64,000 bases of DNA from Idiomarina rhizosphaerae. Lineage in GTDB: Bacteria > Pseudomonadota > Gammaproteobacteria > Enterobacterales > Alteromonadaceae. This document shows positions 8,986-17,459 of the stretch, piece after piece. The notes below the pieces were generated by a model that searched no databases, was not told the DNA's origin, and saw only the letters and a program-made list of their open reading frames with translations. How positions within the stretch are numbered: the stretch's first letter is position 1; every line of letters starts with the position of its first letter. The DNA lies in the NCBI RefSeq assembly GCF_024159085.1, contig NZ_JAMZDE010000007.1, positions 124,001-188,000 of the forward strand, given 5' to 3'. Both the position numbers and the translations under genes were made by a program.

Positions 8986-9124
8986 CCGCTTTTTTTATAT
9001 GCATATCAACTTCAACTTTTTTATAGAATCAAAGCAAAACACTTAAAATTCTAAACAAATCCGTTTGTTCGTCAGCCTTTATTTCCCCCGAATAATTGAC
9101 AAAAAATCTCAAGCAAGTTTTAAC

Positions 9125-9478
9125 TTAAGCATCTTCGGTGCTAATACGTTTTCCGTAACGCCAACTGATAATAGCGGGTACAATAATGATTAACGGGGCA
9201 AACGCGATAAAAACGGTTAACACAGGAAAACTTTCAAACGGAATAAAAAACGTCACAATACCAAGTAAAACAAGCGGCACCGACCAGAGGATAAATTGCT
9301 TCCCTCCATAAGCGTTAATTTTGTACCAATTTTCTTCAGACTTAAATGCGCTACGAGTTCTTATTCCATAAACTGCGTTCATCTTTACTTTTCCCAAAAC
9401 CAAGGGAATAGCAAGAGCAATCATCAAAGCGGCAGTCAGAATATTAATTATGCCAAGAATAACGCTTGAAATATCCAC
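9125..9478 (-). CDS. SdpI-like small membrane protein
   Basis: A 117-residue protein with three or four membrane segments. The YGIRTRSAFKSEENWYKINAYGG loop between the first and second helix pairs is the hallmark of the SdpI/YhfL (DUF1648-related) group; in Bacillus, SdpI gives immunity to the SdpC toxin. The start is the GTG at 9478, which has AGGAGG six bases upstream; an earlier ATG at 9601 in the same frame would overlap the lipoprotein gene without a ribosome site. It is the last gene of the MipA-lipoprotein-SdpI unit. A role in envelope stress or toxin tolerance is an inference. Confidence 0.7.
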   Translation of the reverse strand: MDISSVILGIINILTAALMIALAIPLVLGKVKMNAVYGIRTRSAFKSEENWYKINAYGGKQFILWSVPLVLLGIVTFFIPFESFPVLTVFIAFAPLIIIVPAIISWRYGKRISTEDA

Positions 9479-9488
9479 TTTATTCCTC

Positions 9489-9845
9489 CTATTGAGAGTT
9501 ATTATTTGTGCATTTATATGCGTTTCCGAAAACTGTTGCGCTAAATGTTCCCCCGACACCATCGCTGTTATTACTTTGACTTTGATTTTGGAGAACGACA
9601 TAGTTAGCCCCTAGCTTTAATGCATTGTTACGGAGCTCATTTCTGGCTCCCTGCATCAAGTTTTTGTCTGATGTAATATCAGCAGTAATAACGTTTCCCT
9701 GGGCGCCACTAACCTCCCCCAAAAACTGGCATCCGGATGGCACCGGGTTACGCGTTAACAGTACCTTTTCAGCCCCCGCTATCATCGGTTTAGATGCGCA
9801 TCCAGTTAATGCAATCAAAAAGAAAAACGTGACGATAGTTTTCAT
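9489..9845 (-). CDS. DUF4156-like outer-membrane lipoprotein
   Basis: A 118-residue lipoprotein. The N-terminal signal ends in the lipobox LTGC, giving lipidation at Cys16; the +2 residue is Ala, so sorting to the outer membrane is expected. The mature part has two further Cys residues (in SGCQFLGEV and NAYKCTN) that could form a disulfide, and the NELRNNALKLGANYVVL helix-strand seen in DUF4156 and RcsF-like lipoproteins. AGGAG lies six bases before the ATG. It is 10 bp upstream of the SdpI-like gene and 81 bp downstream of the MipA-like gene. Its role is unknown. Confidence 0.78.
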   Translation of the reverse strand: MKTIVTFFFLIALTGCASKPMIAGAEKVLLTRNPVPSGCQFLGEVSGAQGNVITADITSDKNLMQGARNELRNNALKLGANYVVLQNQSQSNNSDGVGGTFSATVFGNAYKCTNNNSQ

Positions 9846-9926
9846 TTTTTTCTCCTAAGTAGAGTCGAATTTCGTATAAAAGGTTAAAACAAAACTTCAT
9901 GCTCTTCCGCTGTTGAATTAGGCTTA

Positions 9927-10757
9927 TCAGAACTTGTAGATGTAACCAAAAAACACATTATTTTCGGCAGAGCGGCCAATCAGCGGACTGTTTTTTATTT
10001 CCTTTGCCAGGCTTGTAACACTGAAATCTAAAATCAAAAGCTTATTCTGGCTGAACATATAACCAACCCGCGCTCCAACTTCCATATTGATAGCGGCCTC
10101 TCCCTTATAGAGAGCTCGATCAGCGTTCACTTCGTTTGCCTGAACGCCATAGTAGTAATCAACATAATTATCGTCGTGCCATTCGATTTCGACACGCGGA
10201 CTGAATGTATATTTCTTAGCAAAGTGCCAGGTTTTCTCAATACCCAAATTAAAACGAAGGCCTTCGCTGTCCCCGGCAACTTCACTCAAAAATTCTGCGC
10301 TAATATTAGCCAAACGACTCTTCCACTTTACTCCTGCACCAGCCCAGAAACCGCCTTTCCTATCTTCCATACCCTCAAGAATCCAGGTATCACTCTCGTC
10401 ATAATTATTAATACCGACCCTACCAATAAGACTAAAATCAAGCCTGTTGAAATTGCTAATCTCATAGCTTGGAAGCCTTAACCTCAGTTCAGGACCTGCT
10501 AACCGAATATATTGATTTTCAAATGTTAAAACAGGGACACCTAGATTCTTACGTTCGACATCTATATAAGCTTTTTGCTCGCTGTACACCCCTAAGCCCA
10601 GCCCCCAAGATGAATTAACTGTTTCCCGTTCTATTAATTGTTCTGCACCAACAGGCAAAGCACTTCCCAAAATGAGCAGTAAAATCGTTACTTTAGTAAA
10701 TACAAATTTGTAATATCGAAATAATAACCTGCAAGCCTCAAAAACTAGTGATGGCAT
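9927..10757 (-). CDS. MipA/OmpV family outer-membrane protein
   Basis: About 276 residues. After an N-terminal hydrophobic signal ending near VGAEQ comes a predicted beta-barrel of alternating residues ending in the aromatic C-terminal GYIYKF. The YYYGVQANEVNADRALYKGE segment and the SPLIGRS stretch near the end are features of MipA/OmpV proteins, which include an MltA-interacting scaffold and antibiotic- or osmolarity-induced porin-like proteins. The ATG at 10757 is preferred because AGGGAG lies seven bases upstream; an ATG two codons earlier lies too close to it. It leads the unit driven by the MerR-type promoter at 10816-10846. Confidence 0.75.
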   Translation of the reverse strand: MPSLVFEACRLLFRYYKFVFTKVTILLLILGSALPVGAEQLIERETVNSSWGLGLGVYSEQKAYIDVERKNLGVPVLTFENQYIRLAGPELRLRLPSYEISNFNRLDFSLIGRVGINNYDESDTWILEGMEDRKGGFWAGAGVKWKSRLANISAEFLSEVAGDSEGLRFNLGIEKTWHFAKKYTFSPRVEIEWHDDNYVDYYYGVQANEVNADRALYKGEAAINMEVGARVGYMFSQNKLLILDFSVTSLAKEIKNSPLIGRSAENNVFFGYIYKF

Positions 10758-10815
10758 AAACATACTCCCTGCAAAAAATATTGACGCATCTTCATCATCT
10801 TTAACTTCGTAAAGC

Positions 10816-10846
10816 AGATTAAAACCATACGCTACGTGAGGGTCAA
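10816..10846 (-). promoter_or_regulatory. MerR-type promoter of the MipA-lipoprotein-SdpI unit
   Basis: On the minus strand, -35 TTGACC (10846-10841) and -10 TAATCT (10821-10816) with a 19-bp spacer carrying a CCTCACG/CGTATGG dyad. It is a near copy of the promoter at 8955-8985, arguing that one MerR protein, most simply the one encoded at 6975-8033, controls both units. The predicted leader is about 50 bases. Confidence 0.75.
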
Positions 10847-10955
10847 CGGTCTTTTTTAACTGGAAACAGGTTGTTATTTCGGACGAATTAAAGTTCTGGA
10901 ATATACTGCCGATAACACTTGCAGGAATAAATTTTAACCTTCTGGAGAGAGTGCC

Positions 10956-11444
10956 ATGCCTATATCTTTATACACGAAGACCGCCTCTTCCAGTGTGCCT
11001 TCGGTTAGTACTAAGCCACCCAACACAACAACGAATAGCAAACCTGAGAGCGACAAAACCAGTAGCAACGCCAGTTTTTATGTTGACCTGTCGCCTTTCG
11101 TTAAAGAACTTACCTCTGCCTCTGAAAAAGGGGAAAGTTCCCTGCTTTCTAAGAAGGAAAAAATTGACGAAAGTAGCCTTCCCACAGGGCTAAAAGACTT
11201 ACTAAAACGGATAGCGGAGTACAGAGAAAAGATTAAGGAGAAACAGCAGGAACTGCAGGATGTTATGAACGATAGCGCCCTGAGCGATGAAGAACGCAAG
11301 ACTCGTATAGACGCTCTGCAAAAGGAAATCAGTAGCTATAATACCGCACTTAGCCAGGCTATGCTCCAACTCAGCGAAACGGTTGATCAAATGGACTTAG
11401 ATGACAAAGCAGTTGCGGAAGTGATGTCCTTGGTTATGTCCTAA
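10956..11444 (+). CDS. Coiled-coil protein of unknown function
   Basis: A 162-residue soluble protein I do not recognise. Residues 1-40 are rich in Ser, Thr, Pro and Lys and look disordered. From about residue 80 there is a long charged helical stretch (LLKRIAEYREKIKEKQQELQ and onward) with heptad-like spacing, suggesting a coiled coil. No signal peptide, cysteines or membrane segments are evident. GGAGAG lies a few bases upstream of the ATG. It stands alone, divergent from the MipA unit and convergent with the DUF3179 gene, with only 19 bp between their ends. Confidence 0.65.
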   Translation: MPISLYTKTASSSVPSVSTKPPNTTTNSKPESDKTSSNASFYVDLSPFVKELTSASEKGESSLLSKKEKIDESSLPTGLKDLLKRIAEYREKIKEKQQELQDVMNDSALSDEERKTRIDALQKEISSYNTALSQAMLQLSETVDQMDLDDKAVAEVMSLVMS

Positions 11445-11463
11445 AAATGATTGTCTCTGGCAT

Positions 11464-12642
11464 TCAACTTTTCTTCTCTTGCAATCTAACCAGCTGACTT
11501 CCGGGGTGAAAGAGCTTCCAGGAGAACCAATATTCATCGGAAATAGCCACAGGAACCAGGTTCGATTCTATTTCGCCTTTTATAAACTTACCGCGAACAT
11601 TCCATATCGTTCCGCTTTTTGTGTCGCAAAGCGTGCTATTAGCACCGGGTTCAATACTCACCGACTCTCCCTCGACTGAGCTTTTAAATCCAAGAATAGA
11701 GCCGTTCACAGCGACAAGCACAACACCTAATTCTTCGTTGTTAACCACGCCCTGCTCTAATAACTCGTCTTTAAGGTACACAACTTGCGGGTTAGCGATT
11801 TTATCGGTAATGCCCACCATACGCGTTCGTGGCGAAAAGGTATTATCCCGGTTTTTTGATGCAAGCCCTGGGGTCAAACCATTCGCTATAACCTTGTTCC
11901 AAAGGCCCTTAACGGGAAGCTCAAACGCTTTAAAGTCCTGCTTTGTTACTCTAACGACCTTAGGACAGAGGTTTAGCTTTTTCACCTCACTCCAGGTTAA
12001 AACCTGAAACGGGATCATTGTTAGCGTATACGGGTGTAACTTGCCAATAACAGATTCACAACTGGCTTGCTGGAAAAAGGTTCTAGTTTTTTTGTCAGCC
12101 ACAATCATATTCGCATTTTTAAACGAACCGACAAACAAAGGGCCAATATCGGTGATATCGAAAGGAATAATACTGTGGCACATGGCGCAATAAGTTAACG
12201 CCACCAGTTTGTCGTCGAGACGATCATTAATAATGTGATGATGTATTACATAGTCCAGCGGGTACGCCTTAGTAACATCATTGTACTCAATAACAGCCAA
12301 CTCCATGTTGTCCTGAAGAGGAAGCTTCAGCGGATCATCTGTCATAGCGGGGAAATCCACAGCTTTAAACACGTTTTCCTGATGCATTCGATGCGCTAAT
12401 ACAACGGCCAACGCCATTAGGATAATAGGAAACAATGTCCACAAAGGGAACTCACCCACTTGCCAGGTAATTAACAAGGAGGCAACGATACCGGCAGCAA
12501 ACACACTCCAGGTTATAGGCTTTCTGATGAAGTAATGATAATACGACCACTGAACAGGAAACGCCTGAATAAGCGTCATGTAAATAGCAGCAGATCCCAC
12601 TGCCAAAGACAAAACAGCGAGTGCATAAAAAATAAATACCAT
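11464..12642 (-). CDS. DUF3179-domain membrane protein
   Basis: 392 residues. Three hydrophobic segments within residues 1-85 anchor the protein; the remaining domain carries the DUF3179 signature: AYPLDYVIHHHIINDRL, ALTYCAMCHSIIPFD with its CxxC pair, a GPLFVGSFKNANMIVADKKT run, the FFQQASCESVIGKL segment, and a C-terminal Trp-rich end. Members are poorly understood and often periplasmic or membrane-tethered. The start at 12642 is 168 bp from the divergent TonB receptor start, and the Fur box between them lies about 105 bp upstream of this gene, so shared iron control is possible. Confidence 0.8.
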   Translation of the reverse strand: MVFIFYALAVLSLAVGSAAIYMTLIQAFPVQWSYYHYFIRKPITWSVFAAGIVASLLITWQVGEFPLWTLFPIILMALAVVLAHRMHQENVFKAVDFPAMTDDPLKLPLQDNMELAVIEYNDVTKAYPLDYVIHHHIINDRLDDKLVALTYCAMCHSIIPFDITDIGPLFVGSFKNANMIVADKKTRTFFQQASCESVIGKLHPYTLTMIPFQVLTWSEVKKLNLCPKVVRVTKQDFKAFELPVKGLWNKVIANGLTPGLASKNRDNTFSPRTRMVGITDKIANPQVVYLKDELLEQGVVNNEELGVVLVAVNGSILGFKSSVEGESVSIEPGANSTLCDTKSGTIWNVRGKFIKGEIESNLVPVAISDEYWFSWKLFHPGSQLVRLQEKKS

Positions 12643-12746
12643 AGCGTTCTCTCAGTTAGAGCAAAAAACGGTACATGCCATTACCGAAGTAAACACCATC
12701 TCATTGAGTAAAGCCATAGCGGCAATAGCTCCCCCTTAAACGAAAT

Positions 12747-12761
12747 TGATAATAATTATCA
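12747..12761 (+). promoter_or_regulatory. Perfect Fur box upstream of TonB receptor
   Basis: TGATAATAATTATCA is an exact 7-1-7 Fur inverted repeat, ending 49 bp before the GTG start at 12811. It lies between divergent genes and could also affect the DUF3179 gene. Strong iron-responsive repression is expected. Confidence 0.9.
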
Positions 12762-12810
12762 TTAACATTATACTAACCTCCCAACATTTTCTACAGGCGA
12801 GGATAAAAAG

Positions 12811-14982
12811 GTGATAACTCAGCATTTAAGAAAATCCCCTCTTCACATAGCAGTGTTACTTGGCATAGGCGCTGCCTCAGCTGCTTTGCCGTCTTACGCG
12901 CAAGAAGAAAGCAATAAAAGCGAAGAAATGGAAAGAATTGAAATTAAAAACTCTTACACAACACGTGTTATGGATTACTCCACCGGGCTTAACCTTTCTC
13001 TTCGAGAAACCCCTCAGTCTATGACCGTAATTACCCAGCAGCAGATTGACGATTTAGCAATAACAGAAATTGCTCAGGCACTACGATACACCACAGGCAT
13101 TAACGTCAACCGAGCCGAAACTGATCGTATATTCCCGACCGCACGAGGATTCTCTATTGATAACGTACAATTTGACGGTGCTAATGTGCGGGGTGCCTAC
13201 GGTGGCGTTGAAGGAGACTTTCTTTCTGACATGGCCGTTTATGAGCGTGTAGAAGTGATTCGGGGCGCAGCAGGTTTACTCCAGGGTGCGGGCAATCCAT
13301 CAGCCGCTATCAATTTAATTCGTAAAAAGCCAACGGAAGATCTGCGCTCTTCTATTAACATTAAAGCTGGCCGATGGGATTTAACCCGAGCGGAAGCCGA
13401 TGTTTCTTCAAGTCTGGGTTTTGACGATAAGTTACGGGGACGCTTTGTTGCGGCTTATCAGGATGCCGGTTCTTACATGGACAGTGTAGAGCGTGATAAA
13501 ACGATTCTTTACGGTATTCTGGAAGCTGACATAACGCCCTATACCGAAGTCAATTTCGGAGTCGACTACCAGAAACATCATGTTGATGGGATAAGTTACG
13601 GTGAGCCCGTACCTTTATATTACAACGACGGTACACGTACTGAACTCCCCCGTTCCAGTAATACCGGAAGTGACTGGACGTATCGTGATCGTAATCGCAA
13701 CATTACGTTTGCGTCTCTGGAGCACCGGTTTTCAAACTTTTGGCAATTTGATTTTTATGCCAGCCATATTGACGGGCATTATGATGACAAAAGAATGTAT
13801 GTAACCGGATTTCTTGATCGGGATTCCGGCCTCGGACTTGGAGCCAGCCCCAGCTCGACCAGAGGTGACTGGAATCAGTATACCCTGGACTTTAGGCTAA
13901 GTGGTCCGTTTGAGCTTTTAGGACGCCAACATCAAATGGTTGTTGGCTGGAACAGTAACCTTGAAGAAAATGACCGAAGCAGACGACCTGCACTGTCACC
14001 AGTTGAGCCATGGAGCTTTTACCAATGGGAATCTGTCCCTGAACCAGAATTTGCATCGGCATCTGACTATATCTGGGGCTGGGAAACCAAACAAAGCGGA
14101 TTTTACAGTGGTGCGCAATTTGACTTAGCGGAGCCTTTGTCCCTAATTGTAGGACTTCGCACCAGCTCATGGTCGCATGAAGAGTACAACTACACTCCCG
14201 AGGCTATGAGCTCCCCTGTCATCGCGGTGGATGAATCTGACTCGGGTGTTATTACCCCATACGCAGGTATTGTTTACGACATTAATGATCATTTCTCCAC
14301 CTACGCCAGCCTGACCGATATCTACAATATTCAAACTCAAAAAGATCGGAATGGTAATTTGCTTGACCCTGTGCACGGCGAAAACTATGAAATAGGTCTA
14401 AAAGGTGAATTTTTTAACCAACGGCTGAATTTTTCAACCGCTGTATTTCAGGTTAAACAAAAGAATGTCGCTATTCCGGATATTGAAGTTATTGTTAACG
14501 GTCAGCCAGAACAGCGCTATAAAGCTGAAGACGGCGTAGAAACAAAAGGTTATGAAGCTGAACTCTCAGGTGAACTTATGACCGGACTTCAAGTTTACGC
14601 CGGTTATACACACCGGGTAGCCCGCAACAATGAGGGTGAAAAAGTCAGCCGCCAGGCGCCTGAAGATATGGTAAGAATAACCAGTTCTTATAGCTTTGCA
14701 GAGAATTTGCCGGGGTTTACTCTGGGTGGCGGGCTTCGTTGGCAGAGTGAAGTATTTCCGTCAAGAAACCAAGGTGTGGGCCCTAATGGTGAAATTCCCC
14801 GTCAGGAAAGTTATACGGTTGCCGACCTGTTTGCCCGCTATCAGATCTCTGACAGCCTTACTGCGTCATTAAATATTAATAACCTTTTTGATAAGAATTA
14901 CTTTGAAAGTGTCGGCGTATACAATTACGGTTCTTATGGCGAACCACGTAATATCAGTGCCAGTGTGCGCTGGGACTTTTAA
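12811..14982 (+). CDS. TonB-dependent siderophore receptor, FhuE-like
   Basis: A complete 723-residue outer-membrane receptor. It starts at a GTG with GAGG eight bases upstream, and has a signal peptide ending near SYAQE. The plug contains RETPQSMTVITQQQIDD, ARGFSIDNVQFDG and VEVIRGAAGLLQGAGNPSAAINLIRKKPT, which resembles the coprogen and rhodotorulic acid receptor FhuE and related hydroxamate receptors. The barrel ends with the ASVRWDF aromatic terminus used by the BAM complex. The Fur box at 12747-12761 implies iron repression. A hydroxamate substrate is an inference from resemblance; the receptor class is clear. Confidence 0.9.
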   Translation: MITQHLRKSPLHIAVLLGIGAASAALPSYAQEESNKSEEMERIEIKNSYTTRVMDYSTGLNLSLRETPQSMTVITQQQIDDLAITEIAQALRYTTGINVNRAETDRIFPTARGFSIDNVQFDGANVRGAYGGVEGDFLSDMAVYERVEVIRGAAGLLQGAGNPSAAINLIRKKPTEDLRSSINIKAGRWDLTRAEADVSSSLGFDDKLRGRFVAAYQDAGSYMDSVERDKTILYGILEADITPYTEVNFGVDYQKHHVDGISYGEPVPLYYNDGTRTELPRSSNTGSDWTYRDRNRNITFASLEHRFSNFWQFDFYASHIDGHYDDKRMYVTGFLDRDSGLGLGASPSSTRGDWNQYTLDFRLSGPFELLGRQHQMVVGWNSNLEENDRSRRPALSPVEPWSFYQWESVPEPEFASASDYIWGWETKQSGFYSGAQFDLAEPLSLIVGLRTSSWSHEEYNYTPEAMSSPVIAVDESDSGVITPYAGIVYDINDHFSTYASLTDIYNIQTQKDRNGNLLDPVHGENYEIGLKGEFFNQRLNFSTAVFQVKQKNVAIPDIEVIVNGQPEQRYKAEDGVETKGYEAELSGELMTGLQVYAGYTHRVARNNEGEKVSRQAPEDMVRITSSYSFAENLPGFTLGGGLRWQSEVFPSRNQGVGPNGEIPRQESYTVADLFARYQISDSLTASLNINNLFDKNYFESVGVYNYGSYGEPRNISASVRWDF

Positions 14983-15014
14983 TATATTATTGGCCTTTAT
15001 TATCTAAACAATGG

Positions 15015-15052
15015 ATATAGCCCCGCTATTACCTATGGTAGCAGGGCTATAT
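15015..15052 (+). terminator. Hairpin downstream of the TonB receptor, candidate terminator
   Basis: A 38-bp imperfect inverted repeat: arms ATATAGCCC and GGGCTATAT continue inward as GCTA and TAGC, with a single C/A mismatch and a ten-base loop. It lies 33 bp after the receptor stop. No T-run follows, so it may be a weak or Rho-assisted terminator or an mRNA-end stabiliser. Confidence 0.5.
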
Positions 15053-15174
15053 GTAGACTCTCTGGTGTGTTGATTTTATCTTTACGCCAAACTATTGATT
15101 CAGATCAAGCTATTCAGCGAAACAAAGGAACACAATAATAGAATATAAATTCACTGACAGAAAAGGCTAATGCC

Positions 15175-16323
15175 ATGAGCAGTACTTTTTATATTCCAGC
15201 GGTCAATATTATCGGCGAGAATGCCCTTAAAGATGCGGCCACGCAAATTGATAACTATGGCTTTAAACAAGCCTTGATAGTCACCGACCCCGGCATGACC
15301 AAACTGGGCGTTACTGCCGAAATCGAAGCCCTGCTAAAAGAGCATGGAATAGACAGTCTGGTTTACGATGGCGTACAACCCAACCCGACAGTGACGAACG
15401 TTAAAGCCGGGCTAGATGTTCTGCAGAAGCATCAATGCGATTGTGTTATTTCACTTGGTGGTGGTTCAGCTCACGACTGCGCCAAGGGCATAGCACTGGT
15501 TGCCACTAATGGCGCGCAAATTGGCGACTATGAGGGTGTTGATGTCTCGAAAAAGCCACAACTGCCACTCATTAGTATTAATACCACCGCAGGCACAGCA
15601 TCTGAAATGACCCGCTTCTGCATCATTACCGATCCGGAACGCCATATTAAAATGGCAATTGTCGACCAAAACGTGACACCTATTCTTTCTGTTAACGACC
15701 CAAGATTAATGGTCGGCATGCCTGCCAGCTTGACTGCAGCAACGGGTATGGATGCTTTGACGCATGCCGTTGAAGCTTATGTATCTACCGACGCTACGCC
15801 GATTACCGATGCCTGTGCCATAAAAGCCATAGAGATTATCCGGGACAATCTTCACGAAGCGGTTCATAACGGAGCAAATATGGAAGCTCGTGAGCAAATG
15901 GCTTACGCACAGTTCCTGGCGGGCATGGCGTTTAACAATGCGTCTCTCGGTTATGTACATGCCATGGCCCACCAACTCGGCGGATTCTACGATTTACCGC
16001 ACGGTGTCTGTAACGCGGTTTTATTGCCTCATGTGCAACGCTACAACAGTCAGGTTATCGCACCGCGCCTGAAAGACATTGGTAAAGCACTGGGCGCAGA
16101 AGTACAGGGATTAACAGACAAAGAAGGTGCTGATGCTGCTATTGCCGCCATTGTCGAACTGTCTCAAAGCGTTAATATTCCGGCTGGTCTGGAAGAACTG
16201 GGGGCAAAAGAAGAGGACTTTAGTACATTGGCAGACAATGCGATGAAAGACGCTTGTGGCCTGACTAATCCAATTCAACCCAGTCACGAAGACGTTGTTG
16301 CTATTTTTAAAGCGGCTTTTTAA
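15175..16323 (+). CDS. Iron-containing alcohol dehydrogenase (group III)
   Basis: NAD(P)-dependent oxidoreductase that interconverts alcohols and aldehydes in the cytoplasm. The 382 residues are full length and resemble Zymomonas AdhB, AdhE C-terminal and YiaY enzymes. The nucleotide-binding SLGGGSAHD lies at residues 93-101. The metal ligands fit Asp193 and His197 ([12 protein letters not shown]), His262 ([12 protein letters not shown]) and His276 (LPHGVCN). AAGG lies upstream of the ATG. It stands alone between the TonB receptor hairpin and the convergent 138-residue gene. The physiological substrate cannot be told. Confidence 0.9.
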   Translation: MSSTFYIPAVNIIGENALKDAATQIDNYGFKQALIVTDPGMTKLGVTAEIEALLKEHGIDSLVYDGVQPNPTVTNVKAGLDVLQKHQCDCVISLGGGSAHDCAKGIALVATNGAQIGDYEGVDVSKKPQLPLISINTTAGTASEMTRFCIITDPERHIKMAIVDQNVTPILSVNDPRLMVGMPASLTAATGMDALTHAVEAYVSTDATPITDACAIKAIEIIRDNLHEAVHNGANMEAREQMAYAQFLAGMAFNNASLGYVHAMAHQLGGFYDLPHGVCNAVLLPHVQRYNSQVIAPRLKDIGKALGAEVQGLTDKEGADAAIAAIVELSQSVNIPAGLEELGAKEEDFSTLADNAMKDACGLTNPIQPSHEDVVAIFKAAF

Positions 16324-16339
16324 CCGGAGTCACCGAAAC

Positions 16340-16756
16340 TTAACTGCTCAGGATCGGGCCACCTATGGAGGTGGCTTGATCCTCAATGCTCTTGTGCATA
16401 AACATAAGCTGGCGCAACTTGCAGGCTTCGCGCAGCAGAGCTATAGCCGCAGGGTGATCTGACGAAAGCGTATTCTGTAGCTGCTGAAAATTATGTAATG
16501 TCCTACTTAACAGAGAAATGCCACAATTCACGCGATTTTGACGATGATATGTCTCAGACAAATTCTGCACCGCAATTGACAGGCAAATAATAACCTCGCC
16601 AGCCTGCTCGTTCTGGTGTTTCAGAATATCACTCAAGTGTTCTCGTAGCAGGAGAATGCTATTCATATAGTAATGATTGGCATTTTGCCATTGCCCCTGC
16701 TCAAACTCATAATTACCCATACGCTGTAACACTTTCCAATTCTGAATGAGTTCCAT
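16340..16756 (-). CDS. Small helical protein of unknown function, divergent from sodA
   Basis: A 138-residue all-helical protein with no signal peptide. Its N-terminal YEFEQGQWQNANHYYMNSI looks like a tetratricopeptide-type helix pair, and three Cys residues are scattered through it. I do not recognise the family. AGGAGG lies five bases before the ATG. The Fur box at 16810-16824 lies 54 bp upstream of its start and also precedes sodA in the other direction, so it is probably iron-repressed. Pseudomonas has a small unknown gene next to its Fur-regulated sodA; whether this is related needs comparison. Confidence 0.7.
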   Translation of the reverse strand: MELIQNWKVLQRMGNYEFEQGQWQNANHYYMNSILLLREHLSDILKHQNEQAGEVIICLSIAVQNLSETYHRQNRVNCGISLLSRTLHNFQQLQNTLSSDHPAAIALLREACKLRQLMFMHKSIEDQATSIGGPILSS

Positions 16757-16809
16757 AGCAACCTCCTGTGTTGTTCATCAGCATGCCTTGCAATTTAAAT
16801 AAATGCAAA

Positions 16810-16824
16810 TGATAATAATTATCG
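16810..16824 (+). promoter_or_regulatory. Fur box before sodA-ZIP operon
   Basis: TGATAATAATTATCG matches the 7-1-7 Fur repeat except at the last base. It lies 27 bp before the sodA ATG and 54 bp before the divergent 138-residue gene, placing both under probable iron repression. Confidence 0.88.
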
Positions 16825-16850
16825 TTACATTAACTAATCAGGAGTTAACT

Positions 16851-17459
16851 ATGTCATTTGAATTACCTGCGTTACCCTATACTTACGATGCCCTTGAACC
16901 TCATGTTGATGCCATGACAATGGAAATTCACCATCAGCGACATCACCAGAACTATGTCAACGGTCTAAACCAAGTGCTGGCCGACACCCGTTACGAAAAA
17001 TGGGACTTATCTGAACTGTTACGACAAATTCAGAGTATACCTAGTAATATGCAGTCTGCAGTGCGTAATCATGGTGGGGGTCATGCTAACCACTCATTGT
17101 TCTGGCAAGTTATGTCACCTCAGGGCGGTGGCAAGCCAACGGGCAAACTGGCTAAAGCCATAGAGAGCGACATTGGTAGCTTTCAGAATTTCAAAGAGCA
17201 ATTCACTCAGGCAGCGGTCAGTCGGTTTGGTAGCGGCTGGGCCTGGTTAGTGCTTAATGCTAACGGACAACTTGAAATAACCAGTACAGCCAATCAGGAT
17301 AGTCCTTTAATGGATGGACTGACTCCCATACTAGGATTGGATGTATGGGAACACGCATACTATTTAAAGTATCAGAACAAACGTGCAGACTATATTGCAG
17401 CATTTTATGAAGTGATTCACTGGCCGGAAGTTGCCAGACGTTTTGAGGAGAATAAATGA
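16851..17459 (+). CDS. sodA: Superoxide dismutase, manganese type
   Basis: Converts superoxide to oxygen and hydrogen peroxide in the cytoplasm. 202 residues. Metal ligands fit His27, His81, Asp164 and His168 (LDVWEHAYY). GGGHANHS around 75-82 and Gln149 in STANQDSP are the features of Mn rather than Fe enzymes. The ATG at 16851 has AGGAG seven bases upstream and begins at the standard SFELPALPY, so it is preferred over an earlier ATG in frame. The Fur box just upstream fits induction under iron lack, when a Mn enzyme replaces the Fe form. It overlaps the ZIP gene by four bases. Confidence 0.93.
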   Translation: MSFELPALPYTYDALEPHVDAMTMEIHHQRHHQNYVNGLNQVLADTRYEKWDLSELLRQIQSIPSNMQSAVRNHGGGHANHSLFWQVMSPQGGGKPTGKLAKAIESDIGSFQNFKEQFTQAAVSRFGSGWAWLVLNANGQLEITSTANQDSPLMDGLTPILGLDVWEHAYYLKYQNKRADYIAAFYEVIHWPEVARRFEENK

